From contig NZ_OLMV01000007.1 in assembly GCF_900292075.1 (NCBI RefSeq), positions 124,001 to 188,000 of the forward strand: a DNA stretch of 64,000 bases, written 5' to 3'. A program made the translations under genes and the position numbers. Below are positions 16,307 through 31,300 of the stretch, one piece after another. Position 1 is the stretch's first letter, and each line of letters starts with the position of its first letter. The notes beneath the pieces were generated by a model. The model was not told where the DNA came from and did no database searches. It saw nothing but the letters and a program-made list of their open reading frames with translations. The DNA comes from Microbacterium timonense (GTDB lineage: Bacteria > Actinomycetota > Actinomycetes > Actinomycetales > Microbacteriaceae).

Positions 16307-19300
16307 GGCCAGGACTCCGGGGCGGCGCCGTGGGCGCTCGACCCGGACCGCTGGACCGGGGCCGGCGAGCAGCTCCCGGGCGACGGCTCGAACCTCGGCG
16401 CCGATGGTCTGGACGCGGACGAGCCGGAACTGCTCGTGCCGCCGGTCACGAACCCGCGTGACTACTCGCTCGTGATCGTTCTGCCGGCCGACCCGCGCCG
16501 TACCGCTCCGGCGGCACCTGGGAATCCCTTCGGACCCAACTGCCGCGAGGTGACGACCAACGACGGATCGGGTTCGACAAGCACGACGCTCGTCTGCGGT
16601 CCGAGCAACGGACCCGGCGACGGCAACGGACCCCAGGCGCCCGCGATCCCCGCGATGCCCGGCTTGCCGACCCCGCCGCAACCCCCGGCGCCGCCGACAG
16701 CACCCGAGCCGCCCAGCGGTCTGCCCGGGATTCCGACCCCGGGCGTGCCCGGTCCGCCGACGCCCGAGGTGCCCGAGCCGCCTGCTCCACAGCCGGCTCC
16801 CGGGACGCCGCAGAACCCGGGCGCCCCGGAACCTCCCGAGGTCCCCGAAGAGCCGCCGGTGCCGAACGTTCCCGATCAGCCCACCGCCCCCGGTGCGCCC
16901 GACGTCACCGGCTCGCCGGCGTTCCTCAACGTCCGTCCGTTCGTGGCCGACGAGGCCGCCGACGCAGACGCGGCGCTGAATGGGCAGGACTCGGCGGCCG
17001 GCGTCACGCCGTTCGCCGAGGGCGACCCGGAGCCCGTCGAGGACCCGGCGGCGCCCGAGGACACGGAGCCTCCGGCCGTGCCGGCACCCGAGGTGCCCGA
17101 GCCGACCGAGCCGCCGGCCTCCCCGGAACCGCCTGCAGACGGCACCGAGCCCGGGGGAGAGGCGCCCGAGGTGCCGGCGGAGCCCGGTGACCCGGGGACG
17201 CCTGGGGATGCCCCGACGGTTCCCGACCCCGAGGACCCCGCCGACCCGGCCACCGAGACGCCGGACGCGCCGGCGGGGGACATCGAGGTCGACCGCGACG
17301 TCGACGACGAGATCATCTGGATCTCGCAGAACGCCGCCGGCGACCTCGTCATCACGACCAACGACGGTGACACGACGGTCGTGCCGGCTTCGTCGGTCCG
17401 GATCCACACGAGCGGCGCCCGCGCCATCATCCGGATCATCGGCGCTCTCATCTTCTCGGGCATCGACTTCGACCTCCGCGCGGCCCGCATCCTCATGAAC
17501 GGCGCGTCGCTCACGGGCGGCGACATCCTCCTCACCGCGATCGCCGAGCTGCTCGAGGCCGAGGAGCCCGCACCCTGCGAGACCGAGCCCTGCGAGGAGC
17601 CGCCGGCGCCGACGACTCCTGCGCCCGTCGAGGCCGAGGTCGTCATCGACGGCGGCTCGGTCATCACCGGGGAGAACGTCGTCATCGTGGCCCACGCGAA
17701 CAACGGGACGGACGAGTCGGCCACCGCCACCATCCGGGTGACCGATTCGACCATCACCGCCACGGGCTACGTCGGCATCCAGGCGGCGGCCGCCACCGTC
17801 GGGGAGGACGCGACGGCCCAGGTGCTGCTCACCGGCGCGACCGTCACCGGGGCGGACCTCGTCGCCCGCGCTCACGCCATCGTCGCCCACGCGGTGACCG
17901 AGCAGTCCGACGACGCGGTCACCTCGGCACTGGGCGAGGCGAACGCGACGGCCCGGGTCATCGTGCACGACGGCTCGATCACCGCCAACGGCGCCGGCGG
18001 GGACGTGCACCTGTCAGCGACGTCCGAGCTCGACCTCGATGTCACCTCGACCGGTACGGGCACCGACGACGTCGACGCGGCGGCGGCCTACTCCGACGCG
18101 TCGGCCACGGCCGTGGTGCAGGTCGAGGGTCACGCCGCGATCTCCGCGACCGGCGACATCACGCTCCTCGCCCGCTCGGACGCCGACGTCGACACGATGG
18201 CGACCGCCCAGCAGGCCGGTGGCGCGATCGCCGTGAGCCGCGTGGCGATCGACACGCGCGCGGCGGTCACATCATCGGGCGCGGTGGATGCCGGGGGCGT
18301 GCTGCACGTCGAGGCAGACAGCGTGTACGCCGTCGACACCACGGCGACAGCGAGCGCCGGCGGCGCGACCCAGAACGGCACGGACCCGAACGTGTCGACC
18401 GACGGCAACGCGACGACGCCGGAGGGCACCGTCGATGTCGCCGGGGCGCTGGCCTTCACCGACCTCGACGTCGTGACGCTCGTGACGCTCGGCGCGGCTC
18501 CGACGGCCGCGTACACCGCAGACGGCGGCGCGATCGTCGTCGCCCGGGCGCACGGCTCGGCCGTGGCGGACGCAGACGCTTCCGCTGTCACGGAGGACGC
18601 GAGCGGCGTGGGCGTCGCCGTCGCGGTGAACGCCGTCGACGTCGACACGCGTGCCGCCGTCGGAGACGTGACACTCACCGCGCCGTCGCTCGCCGTGTAC
18701 GCGATCGCTGCATCGCCGCAAGGGGCGCCCGCCAGCGAGTACCGCGCACGCGCGAAGTCCGGGGCGGGGGCGGCTGACAGCTTCGGTGCAGCCGGTGCGC
18801 TCGCCATCGCGCTCACCACCCGCACCACCCACGCCCTGCTCGGCGGCGGCCCTGTCGGCTTCCTGGGACCGCAGCCGACCGACGTCCGGTTCGAAGCTTT
18901 CTCGTCGGCGGCGACTTTCGCGGCGGCCGCACCCGGGACGACGGCCGGCGTCGCGACGGGTCTCGGCGCACATGTCGCCCTGGGCATCGTGAACGATGAC
19001 ACCACGGCCGAGCTCACGAGCGCTGCGGCAACGGGCATCGGCGACCTCACCCTCTTCTCCACCACTGTCGCGCCGCACACGGTGAGCGCGGTCGGCGGCG
19101 CAGCGTCCGGCGCCCTCTCGACGGTCCTCGCCACGTCGGTGTCGAACGCCTCGGCCACGTCGGGCGTCGGCGCCGCTCCCGAGCCGCTCTCGCTCGCGGG
19201 CGACCTCACGCTGCGTGCGACCCTGGTCGCCCCCGGCACGACGACGGCGCGCGGCGACATCACCGCAGGCGACGGCGCCGCCGTCGGCGTGGTGCTGGCG

Positions 19301-22300
19301 CTCTCGTTCGCCGACCACTCCGCGACGATCAGCCTCGTGCGTGACGTCCTCGCGACCGGCGACGTCGTCCTCGCCGCCGACGCGCGCGGATCGTCCGACA
19401 CCGACGCGAGCGCCTCCGCCACCGGATCGGCGGGCGTGACGTCCGGGGTCGCGGCGGCCGGCCCGTCGGCCCAGATCGCCGGCGCCCGCGGCCGGGCGGG
19501 TGCGGCCGCGCCGGCGGGCGGCGGCACAGGATCGGTGCCCGCCGCGCCCACCCCCGCGACCCCGCAGGGCACCGTCGCCGCGGCTGCGGCCGTGGCCCTC
19601 GGCATCCATGACCTCACCAGCGACGTCGTCGTCGGCGGCGTGTCGATCCAGGCGGCGAACGTATCGTTCACCGCGCTGGGCAACCTGCAGGCCGACGCGA
19701 CTGCCACCGGCGCCCCGGCGGACCGCGGGCCTCCGGCCGAGGGAAGCGAACCCGCTGCCACCACGATCGCGGCAGCCGTCGCGATCACCCTCGCGGACGC
19801 CCGCGTCCGCACCGCGCTCGCCGCCGACGCCACCGTCGTCGCTGCGGGCCTCACCCTCACCGCCGGAGTCGCCCCGCTCTCCGCGAGCGGCGTGAGCGAT
19901 CCGGCCCACCGCATCACCGCCACTGCCACCGGCGGCGCGGGATCGGGCGGCGACCTCTCGGTCGCCGGCTCCGTGGCCCTGGCCCTCTCGAGCGTCGAGA
20001 CCTCCTCCGCTCTCGAGGGCAGCTTCGACGGCCCGAGCCTCACCGTCGCCGCGACGGGCGTCGCGGACACCACCGCCCGCGCGATCCTCGCCACCGACGG
20101 CGGCACCGGCGCCACCACCGGGGTCGGGGCGTCGTTCGCTCTCGCGGCGAGCGAGACCGTCACCACCGCGAGGCTCAGCGGCGCGGCGACCGGCATCGCC
20201 GGCACCGGCGAGATCGCCGTCGTGGCGAGCGGCACCGACGTCGTGCGCGCCGAGGCGAGCGGGTCGGCCGCCGGAGCCGACCTGGCGGTCGCGCCGTTCA
20301 CCGCCGTGGCGATGGGCACCGCGCGCACGGTCGGCCTCATCGGCGGCGATGGCAGCCTCTCGGTGCAGAACCTCACCGTCACGGCGGTGCAGCGTGCCGA
20401 GACCGCTTCGGTCGCGAAAGCAGCCGTCGCTCCTGCCGGCACTGCAGCGATCGGGGTCGGGCTCGCACTGACGCTCGCCGACCACTCGGTCGAAGCCCGG
20501 CTTGCGCGGGATGTCACGGCGGCGGCTGCCGCAGACGGCTCCGCCGACGTCTCGGTCGGCGCGACCGGCGTTTCGAAGGCGACGTCGGATGCCGCGGCCT
20601 CCGCCTCGGGTGCGCCCGGCAGTTCCTCGGCCGGCGGTGCGGGCGGCGGGGTCGACGCGCAGGTCGCGGCCGCCCAGAGCGCCGCGAACGCCACGGTCGG
20701 CGAAGCGGGCGGCAGCGGCAACACGAGCACGCCCCCGAGCGCCGCGACCAGCGAGGGTGGCGTGAACGCCGCCGCGGCGGTCGCCGTGACGTCCGCCGAC
20801 GCCACGGTGTCGGTCGCCATCGAGAGCGTCGTCACTGCCGACACGGTGACGGTCGTCGCGGGCGAGCACACCGACGCCACCTCGAAGGCGGACGGGCGCG
20901 CCGCGCAGGGCACGGACGCGACCATCGGCGCCGCCGTCGCCATCACCGACTCCGACCTCGTGGCCACCGCAGTCGTCGCGGCCGGCGCGTCGATCACCTC
21001 GCCGACCACGGCCGTACACGTCCGGTCCGTCGCCGACGGCGCTGACGCGGCGTCTTCCTCGGGAGCGGAGTCCATCGCCGGGGCAGGGGGAGGGGACGTG
21101 TCCGTCGCGGGATCGGTCGCCATCGCGCTCGTGGAGCGCACACTCCGTGCCGCGCTCGACGGTTCGGCCGGCGGCGGGTCCCTCACGATCGCCGCGAACG
21201 GGACGAGCGCCACGACGGTGAAGGCCCTTCCCGCGGGCGCGGGGGTCACCGCCGCCGGCGACCTGGGCGTCGGCGCCGCCTTCGCCTTGGCGATCGTCCG
21301 CGCCGAGATCCTCGCCGAGGTCACCGACGGTGCGACGCTCGCGGGCGTGTCCGCGCTCACTGTCGACGCGCGCTCGACCGCCACGACGACGACCGAGGCG
21401 CGCATGGGTGCCGCGGGCGGAGGCGTGTCGGTCGCGCCCGCCGTCGCGACGACCGTGTCCAGCATCCGGACCGCGGCACGGCTCGGGTCCGGGGCGGCTC
21501 TTGCGCTCACGGGCGCCCTTCGCCTCGCGGCTGTGCAGGACGCGACCGCCGGGGCGACCGCCGGCGCGATCTCGGTCTCGACCGGCACGGCCGCCGTCGG
21601 CGCCTCGCTCGCGCTGACGCTCGCCGAGCACGCCGCGCGGGTGCAGCTGGCGCGCGACGTGTCGGCCGACAGCGCGGCGCTCACCGCCCACGCCGTCTCG
21701 GAGGCGACCTCGAACGCGACGGCCTCGGCAGGGGGCGCACCCGAGAACGCCACCGACTCGACCGACCCGGCGAACCCCGGGGGTGCCGCGGGGGATGGCG
21801 TCGACGAGGCCGTGCAGCGGCAGCGCGAGCACGCCGACGCCACCGCGGGCACGCCCGCCCTGCCGGGCACCGACACCCCGTCCGCACAGACGTCGCAGGG
21901 CAAGGTCGCGGTCGCCGCGGCCGTCGCCGTCACGCTCGCCGAGCTGGCCGCGGACGTCCTTCTCGGTGGGGATCTGACCGCGAGCGGCTCCGTCGTCATC
22001 GACGCCGGCACGCACTCCGACGTGCGTTCGCGCGCTGACGGGTCCGCGTCGCAGGGGACCGACGCGACCATCGGCGCGGCGGTCGCCCTGACGCGCGCCG
22101 ACATCTCGACGACCGCGGTCGTGCCGGCCGGGGTCGTCATCACCGCGGGCGGCCTGCAGCTGTTCGCACGGGCACTCGTCGACGACGGCGATGCGACGTC
22201 CGCCCTCGGCGCGGAGTCTCTCGCCGGAGCCGGCGGCGGCAAGCTGTCGGTCGCCGGCTCGGTCGCCCTCGCGCTCGCCAACCACGTGACACGAGCGGGG

Positions 22301-25300
22301 GTGGACGGATCGGTCGCGATCACCGGCGGGGGAGCGGTGACCGCTGCGGCGACGAGCGACCTCACCACGACCGCCAATGCCTTCCCGCACGAGGGCGGCG
22401 TCTCGGGGGCGCAGTCGCTCGGCATCGGCGCATCCTTCGCGCTCGCCGTCGTCACGGGCACGACCCTCGCCAAGCTGTCCACCGGCGGGACGATCACGGG
22501 CGCCGCCGACGTCACCCTCTACGCCAATAGTGCGAGTGCGACGACGGCCGACGCCAAGATGGGCGCCAAGGGCGGATCGGTCGCACTGACTCCCGTCGTC
22601 GCAACCGCGCTCACGACCGAGACGGCCGAGGCGCGCATCATGGGCGACGGCACGCTCGAGCTCACCGGCACCCTCCGTCTGGACGCGATCCTGGATGCCT
22701 CGGGCATCGTGAACGCGACCGCGGACGTGACGAACACGACGACCGCCGGCGTCGGCGTCGCGCTCGCTCTCGCGATGCCGAACCACCGCGCCCTGGCCAC
22801 CGTCGCCCGGGACGTCCAGGCGGGCGGCGACGTCCTCGCGCACTCCTTCCTCACCTCGAAGGCCACGACTACCGCCGTCGCCTCCGCTGCCGGGGCGCCC
22901 GAGAACGCCGGCAGCGGAGGTGACGGCGGCGACGCCGTCGACCAGCAGCTCACGCAGGAGCGCACGCACGCCGATGGCGTCGCGACGAGCGCCGGCGGGT
23001 CGGCGTCGCAGGGCGCGGCGCCGAGCGCGGAGACGAGCGGCGGCAAGGTGAATGCCGCAGCCGCCGTGGCACTGACCCTGGCAACGGCGGTCAGCCGGGC
23101 GATCATCGATGCCGCGGTCACCGCCGGCGGCCAGGCGCGTGTCGCCGCGCTCGAGAACGCGGACCAGTCCGCCACGGCCGACGGCTCCGCTGCGAGCGGC
23201 ACCACCGCCACGATCGGCGCCGGCGTCGCGCTCACCCGCGCGGACGTGGCGACCGAGGCTCTCGTGCTCGCCGGCGCCACCGTCACCGCCGGCTCGCTCC
23301 AGCTGTCGACCGCGACCCTCGCGAACGGCGACGACACGGTCTCCCGCACGAGCGCCGAGTCGGCGGCGGGCGCCGGGGGCGGCAAGATCTCGGTCGCCGG
23401 GTCGGTCGCCCTCGCCATCCTGAACCACACGTCGCTCGCCTCGCTGCGAGGATCGGCCACGATCGCCGGCGCGGCGCTGATCTCGGCATCGAACACCGCC
23501 GACGTCGTCGCGAAGGCCCTGCCGCACGGCGACGGCGTGAGCGGAGCCGCGACCCTCGGCATCGGCGCGTCGATCGCCCTCGCGATCACGACCGGCGTGA
23601 CCACCGCGGAGGTGGCGGACGGCGCCGCGCTCACCGATGCCGACGCGCTCACCGTGTTCGCGAACGGCCGCAGCACCACGACGGTCGAGGCGCGCATGGG
23701 CGCCACGGGCGGCGGGGTCGCCCTCACCCCGGTCGTCGCGACAGCGCTGTCGACCGAGACCTCACTCGCCCGGATCGGCACGGGCGCTCAGCTGAACGTC
23801 GGCGGGGCGATCCGGATGGATGCCGTCCTCCACGCCACCGCAACCGCAACCGCCACCGCACCCGTCGAGGGGGCGGGCGACGCCGGCATCGGCGTCGCGC
23901 TCGCCCTCGCCATGCCGCAGCACCGCGCGGTCGCGGAGATCGCGGGGGATGCGACGGCGACCGACGTCTCCCTCGCCTCGTTCCTCACCTCGTCGTCGCT
24001 GTCGCACGCGGTCGCCTCGGCGGCGGGTGCACCGGAGAACGGCGCGGACTCCGGCGACGCGGGCAACCCGGGCGGTGCCGCCGGCGACGGTGTCGACCAG
24101 CAGCTGCAGGCGGAGCGCGCGCACGCCGACGGCGTCGCCGCCGAGAACGGCGGCGCAGCCTCGGCCCCCGGCGCCAGTGCGCCGAGCGCCGAGACGAGCG
24201 CGGGCGGCGTCAATGCTGCGGCCGCCATCGCGCTGACCTTGGCGACCACGGTGAGCGAGGCGCGCATCCTCGCCGGTGCCACCGTCGTGGCCAGCGCCGC
24301 CGCGTCGCTCGCGGCTCAGGACGATGTCGACCGTCAGGCGACCGCCGACGGATCGGCCGCCGACGGGGGCTCCGGCACGATCGGCGCGGCCGTGGCCCTT
24401 GCGAAGGGCGACGGCGGCACACGCGCGTCGGTCTCGGCGGGGGCGACCGTGCGCGCCGCCAGCCTTCAGGTGCTCACGGCCGCGCTCGCGGGTGGTGCGT
24501 CGACGCTCGTCGCGCAATCGATGGCTGGCGCGGGAGACGGCAAGATCTCCGTCGCCGGATCCGTGGCCATCGCGCTGACCACGCACCGGTCCACCGCCGA
24601 GCTCGCGGGGACGGTGCAGCTCATCGGTGACGCCGTCGTGGCGGCGTCGAGCAGTCTCGAGACCACTGCCAAGGCACTGCCGCACGGCGACGGCGTCGGC
24701 GGCGCCGGCACCCTCGGCATCGGGGCGGCGTTCGCCCTGGCCATCGTGACCGGCCAGACGACGGCGACGGTCGCCGACGGCGCGACGCTGACCGGTGCCG
24801 CGAACCTCACCCTCACCGCGAACGGCCGCAGCACCACGACGGTCGAGGCCAGGATGGGCGCGGCAGGAGGCGGCGTGGCGCTCACGCCGGTCGTCGCGAC
24901 GGCTCTGTCCACCGAGACGGCACAAGCGCTCCTCGCACCGGCGCTCGCCCTCACGGGCACGCTGCGCATGGACGCCGTGCTGGGCGCGACCGCCAACGCC
25001 ACGGCGACCGCCGAGGTCGAGGGCGCGGGAGACGCCGGCATCGGCGTGGCGCTCGCTCTCGCGATGCCGAACCACTCCGCGCTCGCCCGCGTCCAGCGCA
25101 GCGTCTCGGCCGCCGACGCCCTGCTCGCCACGTTCCTCACGAGCGGCTCCGCGACGAAGGCCGTCGCCTCCGCCGCCGGCGCGCCGCAGGACGAGACCCC
25201 GGCGGGCGCAGATCCGGATGCCGCGGCCGGCGTCGACCAGCAGCTCGCCGCCCAGCGCGCCCACGCCGACGGTGTCGCCACCGAGAACGGCGGAGCGCCC

Positions 25301-28300
25301 TCGGGCAGTGCCGACGCTGCGAGCGCCGAGACGAGCGAGGGCACGGTCAACGCGGCCGCCGCGATCGCCCTCACCCTGGCGACGCTGCGGAGCGAGACGG
25401 TGATCGCGCCGGACGCCACGGTGACGGCCGGCACGGTGCGGCTCGCCGCGCTCGACAACGTCGACCAGACCGCCACGGCCGACGGCTCGGCCTCGCAGGG
25501 CTCGAGCGCCACGATCGGCGCCGCCGTCGCGATCACCGATGCCGACGTCACCACCCGTGCGCACGTGTCTGCGGGAGCCACCGTGCACGCCACGACCCTG
25601 GTGCTCACCACGGCGGCCCTCGCGAACGGCGCGGACGCGGCATCCACCGCCGACGCGACCTCGATGGCCGGCGCGGGCGGCGGCAAGGTCTCCGTCGCGG
25701 GATCGCTCGCCCTCGTGGTGGTGCACCGGGAGAGCATCGCCCGCCTCGCGGGCTCCGCGACGCTCACGGGCGCGGCGACGATCGCCGCTCGCAGCGCGGC
25801 GACGACGACCGTGAAGGCACTGCCGCACGGTGTCGGCGCCGAGGCGCAGGGCGACGGAGTCGGATTCGGGGCGTCCGTCGGTCTGGCGATCATCCGCCAC
25901 GACACGCTCGCCGAGCTCGCTGACGGGGCGACGCTGACCGGCGCTACCGACGTCACCCTGATCGCGACCGCCGCCGACACCGCGACGGTGGAGGCGAAGA
26001 TGGGCGCGCAGGGCGGCGGCGTCGCACTCGCACCGGCCGTGGCGATCGCGCTGTCGAACATCACGACGACCACGCGCCTGGGCACCGGACCGGCCGCCCT
26101 CACGCTGAGCGGCGCCCTGGCGATGCACGCCACCCAGGAGGCCGAGGCGTCGGCCTCCGGGACGTCGTCGGTCACCGACGCAGCCGACGCGGGCATCGGC
26201 ATCAGCCTCGGCCTGCCGATCGCCAACCACACCGTCACGACCCGCGTCGAGCGCGAGGTCGTCGCAGGCGGCGACGTCACACTCCGCACGGCCGGCGTCT
26301 CGCGCACCACCGCCTCGGCGTCCGCCTCGGCGGCCGGTGCGCCGGAATCCGCTGACGCCCCCGCGGCGGGCGAGCCCAGCGGCGTCGACCAGCAGATCGG
26401 GGGTCAGCTCGCCTTTGCCGACCAGGTCGGCGCGGCCGAGACCGGCAGCGGCACCGGCGGCGCCGCGGCTCCCGCCGCCGAGACGAGCCAGGGCGGCGTA
26501 CAGGCGGCGGCCGCGATCGCCGTCGCGCTCGCGACGGTGATCTCGGAAGTCGTCGTCACCGTCGGGCATGTCACCTCCGGCGGCATCGCGACGCTGCAGA
26601 CCGAGGCCAACACCGACGCCGCGGCGACGGCCGACGGCTCCGCCACGCAGCCCGCCGGCGGCACCGCGACCATCGGCGCCGCGGTCGCCATCGCGCTGGC
26701 CGACGTGCGCAACGCCGCCGTCGTCCCTGCCGCCCTGACGATCACCGCCCGAGACCTCGTGGTCCGCGCGCAGACGGCTGTCGACGGCGACGACCACACG
26801 GCGACCGTCTCGGCCGCGGCCACCTCCGGGGCCGGAGGCGGAGACGTCTCGGTCGCCGGCTCCTTCGCGCTCGCCGTGGTCGACCACCAGACGCGCGCCG
26901 CCATCGACGGCACCGTCGCCCTCACGGGCGGCGACCTGTGGGTGACGGCGGCGAGCGATCTGAGCAGCACCGTGGAGGCGCTGCCGGCGGGCGAAGGCGT
27001 CACCGAAGCGGCCGACCTCGGGTTCGGGGCATCCGTCGCCCTCGATCTGGTCACGCACCGCACGGTGGCCGAGATCGCCGACGGGGTCGTCATCTCGGGA
27101 GCCGACGATGTCACTCTGCAGTCGACGGTCGCCGATGCGGCGACGACCGAGGCGCGCATGGGCGCGGCGGGGGGCGGCGTGTCGATCGCCCCCGCGGTCG
27201 CGACGACCCTCTCGAACGTCACGGCCGCGACGCGCCTGGGCACCGGCTCGCTGGCGCTCGCGGGATCGCTGCAGCTGGCGTCGGCGCTGAAGTCCGCGGT
27301 CGCGAGCACCGCGTCGGCGTCCGCCGTCTCGGGCGGAGACGCCGCGATCGGCGTCTCACTGGGCCTCACGATCGCGAACCACGCGGCGACGAGCGATCTC
27401 GCGCGCGTGGTCCAGGCGGGCGGCGACATCGTGGTCCGGGCGTCGGCGGTGTCGGCGTCCACCGCGTCGGCGACCGCGTCCGCCGCCGGTGCTCCCGAGG
27501 AGGACACCAGCGCCCCCGACAGCGATCCCGACAACACCGGCGTCAACGAACTCATCAACCGCGAGCAGGACCACGCTGACGGACAGGCCGCCCAGAACGG
27601 ACTGGAGACGTCGGGCGGCGACGCGCAGCGCGCCCCGCAGGCGGAGTCGAGCCAGGGCGGCGTCAACGCGGCAGCCGCGGTCGGCGTGAGCCTGTCGAAT
27701 CCCGTCGTCCGCGCGGGCGTCACGGCCGAGGTCGGCACGCTCACCGCGGCCGGAACCGTGGCGTTCCTGACCTCCGCCAACACGGACTCCTCGTCGGCGG
27801 GAGACGGCTCCGCCGTCGACGGGGGAACGGCCAACATCGGCGTGGGCGTCGGACTGACCCTCATGGAGGTCGTGAACACGGCCGTCGTTCCCGCACACCT
27901 CACGGTGCGCGCGCACGACCTTCTCGTGACGGCGGATGCCGCGGCCGACGGCGACGACACGACCTCGACCATCAGCGCGATCGGCTCGTCGGGAGCGGGC
28001 GGCGGCGACTTCGCCGGTGCGGGCTCGCTCGGGCTCGCGGTCGTCAACCACCTCACGCGTGCCGCGGTCGAGGGAACGGTCGAGCTCACGGGCGGAGACA
28101 CGGCGGTGACCGCCAAGAGCGACGTCGACACCACGGCGAAGGCGCTGCCGCACGGCGAGGAGCAGGATCCGGCGACTTCGCTCGGACTCGGCGTCGCCGT
28201 CGCGCTCGCGATCGTCACCCACGACACCGTCGCCGAGGTGGTCGACGGCGTCGTCATCACGGGCATCCGCAACCTCGTCCTCACCGCCGACGCCAAGGAC

Positions 28301-31300
28301 GCCACCACGGTCGAGGCCAAGATGGGCGCGCGCGGCGGCGTCGCGATCACGCCGTCGATCGGCATCGCGCTGTCGAACGTGTCGACGCTCGCGCGGCTGG
28401 GCACCGGCGCGACGCAGCAGCTCACCGGCACGCTCGCACTCACCGCGACGCAGAAGGCCGTCGCCGACAGCGTCGCCTCGGCCGCGGCCCTGGACGCGGC
28501 CGACGCCGCCATCGGCTTCGGGCTCGCCCTCACCTACGCGAACCACGAGTCGATGACGGTGCTCGGTCGTGCCGCGGTCGCCGGGCAGCACGTGCTGCTG
28601 CGGGCTTCGAACGTCTCCGAGTCCAGCGCCGTCGCCGAGGCATCGGCAGCCGGTGCTCCCGAGAACCAGGCGTCGGGCGACCCCGCGAACCCGGGCGGCC
28701 AGCCCGGCACCGGCGTGGACCAGCTCGCGAACCAGCAGCGGGTGTTCGCCGACGAGCAGGCTGCGAAGAACGGCGGCCGCGGCTCCGGCGACACCGCCAA
28801 CCCGAAGGCCGAGACGAGCCAGGGCGGCGTGGCGGTCGCTGCGGCCATCGGCATCGTCGTGGCCGATGTGCACGCGGAGTCGCTGATCCTGCCGCAGGTC
28901 TCGACCATCACGGCCGGCGACCAGCTCCGCATCGAGTCGGCGGCGAACACCGACGCGCGCTCGGGCGGCGACGGGTCGTCCGTCTCGTCCGGCGGCGATG
29001 CCAACGTCGGCGCCGGGGTCGCGCTGACCCTCGCCACCACGGTGAACCAGTCCGTGCTGCCGGCCACGCTGACAGCCACGGCGGGCGACATCGTCGTTTC
29101 GGCGACGGTCGCCGCCGACGGCGACGACGTCACCGGCAGCTACGGCGCGGCGGCCGCCTCGGGAGCGGGCGGCGGCAACATCTCGGTCGCGGGGTCGGTC
29201 GCGATCGCGATCGTCACCACCGACACGCTCGCGAACGTGCTCGGCACGCTGGTGCTGACGTCGGGCGATGTGGCCGTCGTGGCGCGCAGCGCCGTCGCCG
29301 GCACCGTGACCGCGCTGCCGCACAAGGAGGGCGACGACGACGGCGACGGCGAGGTCGAGGGCGCGGGCGGCGAGGACTTCGTCGGCGGCGTCTCGACGGA
29401 GGGCGACTTCGGCCTCGGCGCATCGTTCGTCCTCGTGCTCGACACCGACCGCACGAGCGCCCTCGTCGGGGACGAGGTCGTCATCTCCGGCGCGCAGGAC
29501 GTCATCGCCTCCGCCGAGGCGACCGACACCGTGACAGCCGAGGCGAAGATGGGCGCCAAGGGCGGCGGCGTGGCCATCGCACCGGCGGTCTCGGTCGTGC
29601 TCTCGAACGTCACGACGACGGCCCGTGTCGGCATCGGATCGCTCGAGACGACCGGCGACGTGTGGATCCGGGCGACGCAGACCGCCTCGGCGCTCAATGA
29701 GACGACGCCCGCTGCGATCGCCGGCTCGGACGCCGCGGTGGGAATCTCGTTCGCCCTCACCATCCCCAACCACGACGTCCTCGCCGAGCTCGCGCGCACG
29801 ATCGACGCCGGCGGAGCGCTCACGCTCCAGGCCTACAGCCGCTCGGCCTCCAGCGCGAAGGCCATCGCCTCGGCTGCGGGCGCACCGGAGAACGAGGCCG
29901 ACAGCGGCTCGTCCGACCCCGACAACCAGGGCGGCGCGGCCGGAACCGGCGTCGACCAGTTCGCGACGCAGCAGCGGAACTACGCCGACCAGCGCTCCAC
30001 GGCATCCGGGGGTGCAGGATCGGGCACTGCCGGCACACCGAAGGCCGAGACGAGCGCGGGGCCGGTGGCGGTGGCCGCAGCGGTCGGGATCGTCGTCGCG
30101 ACCATCCAGCCGATGGCTCGCGTCACCGAGGAGGTGACCGAGCTGACGGCGGGCGGCCCGGTCCGCATCCTCTCGTCGCACAACACCGATGTCGCCACCC
30201 GCGGAGACGGGTCGTCGGTGTCGCCGGCCGCGTCGGCGACGATCGGCGCCGGTGTCGCGATCAGCTGGGTCGACATCGTCAACCACGCGATCGTGCCGGA
30301 CTGGCTGACCATCCACGCGGGCGGGCTCGTCGTCGGCGCGACCACGACGGCTGACGACGACGGCGACCGCACGTCCACCGTGACGGCGGACGCCGCGTCG
30401 GGTGCGGGTGGAGGCAAGATCTCGGTCGCCGGCTCGGTCGCGATCGCTCAGGTGAACGCCGACACGCTCGCCGCGGTCTACGGCGACGTCCTCCTCACCG
30501 GCGCCGACGCCGACGTCGTGATCATGGCGACCGACGCCCTGAGCACCTCGGCGAAGGCGCTGCCCAGCGGCGACGGCGTCGCGTCGAGCGGCAACGTCGG
30601 CGTCGGCGCATCCTTCGCGCTCGCTCTCGTCTTCAGCGAGACGCACGCCCTGATCGCGGACGGCGTCGAGGTGACCGGGGTCGACGACGTCACCGTGGCC
30701 GCGGCCGCCGAGAGCCGTACCGTGACCCAGGCTGAGATGGGCGCGAAGGGTGGCAAGGTCACCATCACGCCGGCGATCGGCATCACGGTCTCGGAGGTCT
30801 CGACGACGGCCGTCATCGGCACCCTCGCCGACGCCCTCGAGGCGACGGGCGACGTGTATGTGATCGTCGAGCACGCGACCACCGCACACACCACGACCGA
30901 TGCGACGGCCGGCGAGGCCGCCACCGCCGTGGGCGTCTCCCTCGCGCTGAACTTCGCCTTCGATGTCGCGTCCGCCCAGACGCGGCGCGACATCGTCGCC
31001 GGCGGCTCCGCCGTCTTCACCGTGACGGGTTCGGCGCTCGCGGGCGCAACCGCGAAGGCCTCGTCCAACGGCGCCCCGGGCCAGAACCAGGAGGGCGGCG
31101 CGGGCGCCGGCGGCGTGGACGGCCAGGTCGCGCAGCAGCGCTCGTACGCCGACCAGCAGACCGCGGCGAACCGCGGCTCCGGCATGTCGTCGGCCTCGTC
31201 GCCGTCGGCGTCGACGAGCGGGGGCAGCGTCTCGGTGGCCGCGGCCATCGCGCTCTCCCTCGCCGAGGCGCGCTTCACCTCGCACCTGCCCGACGACCTC

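Noticed and set aside
16034..27058. Other long minus-strand frames within the giant gene (for example 16034-18010, 18130-22515, 18272-23527, 23762-27058)
   Set aside because: Antisense shadows created by codon bias in the repeats; they overlap one another and show no family motifs.
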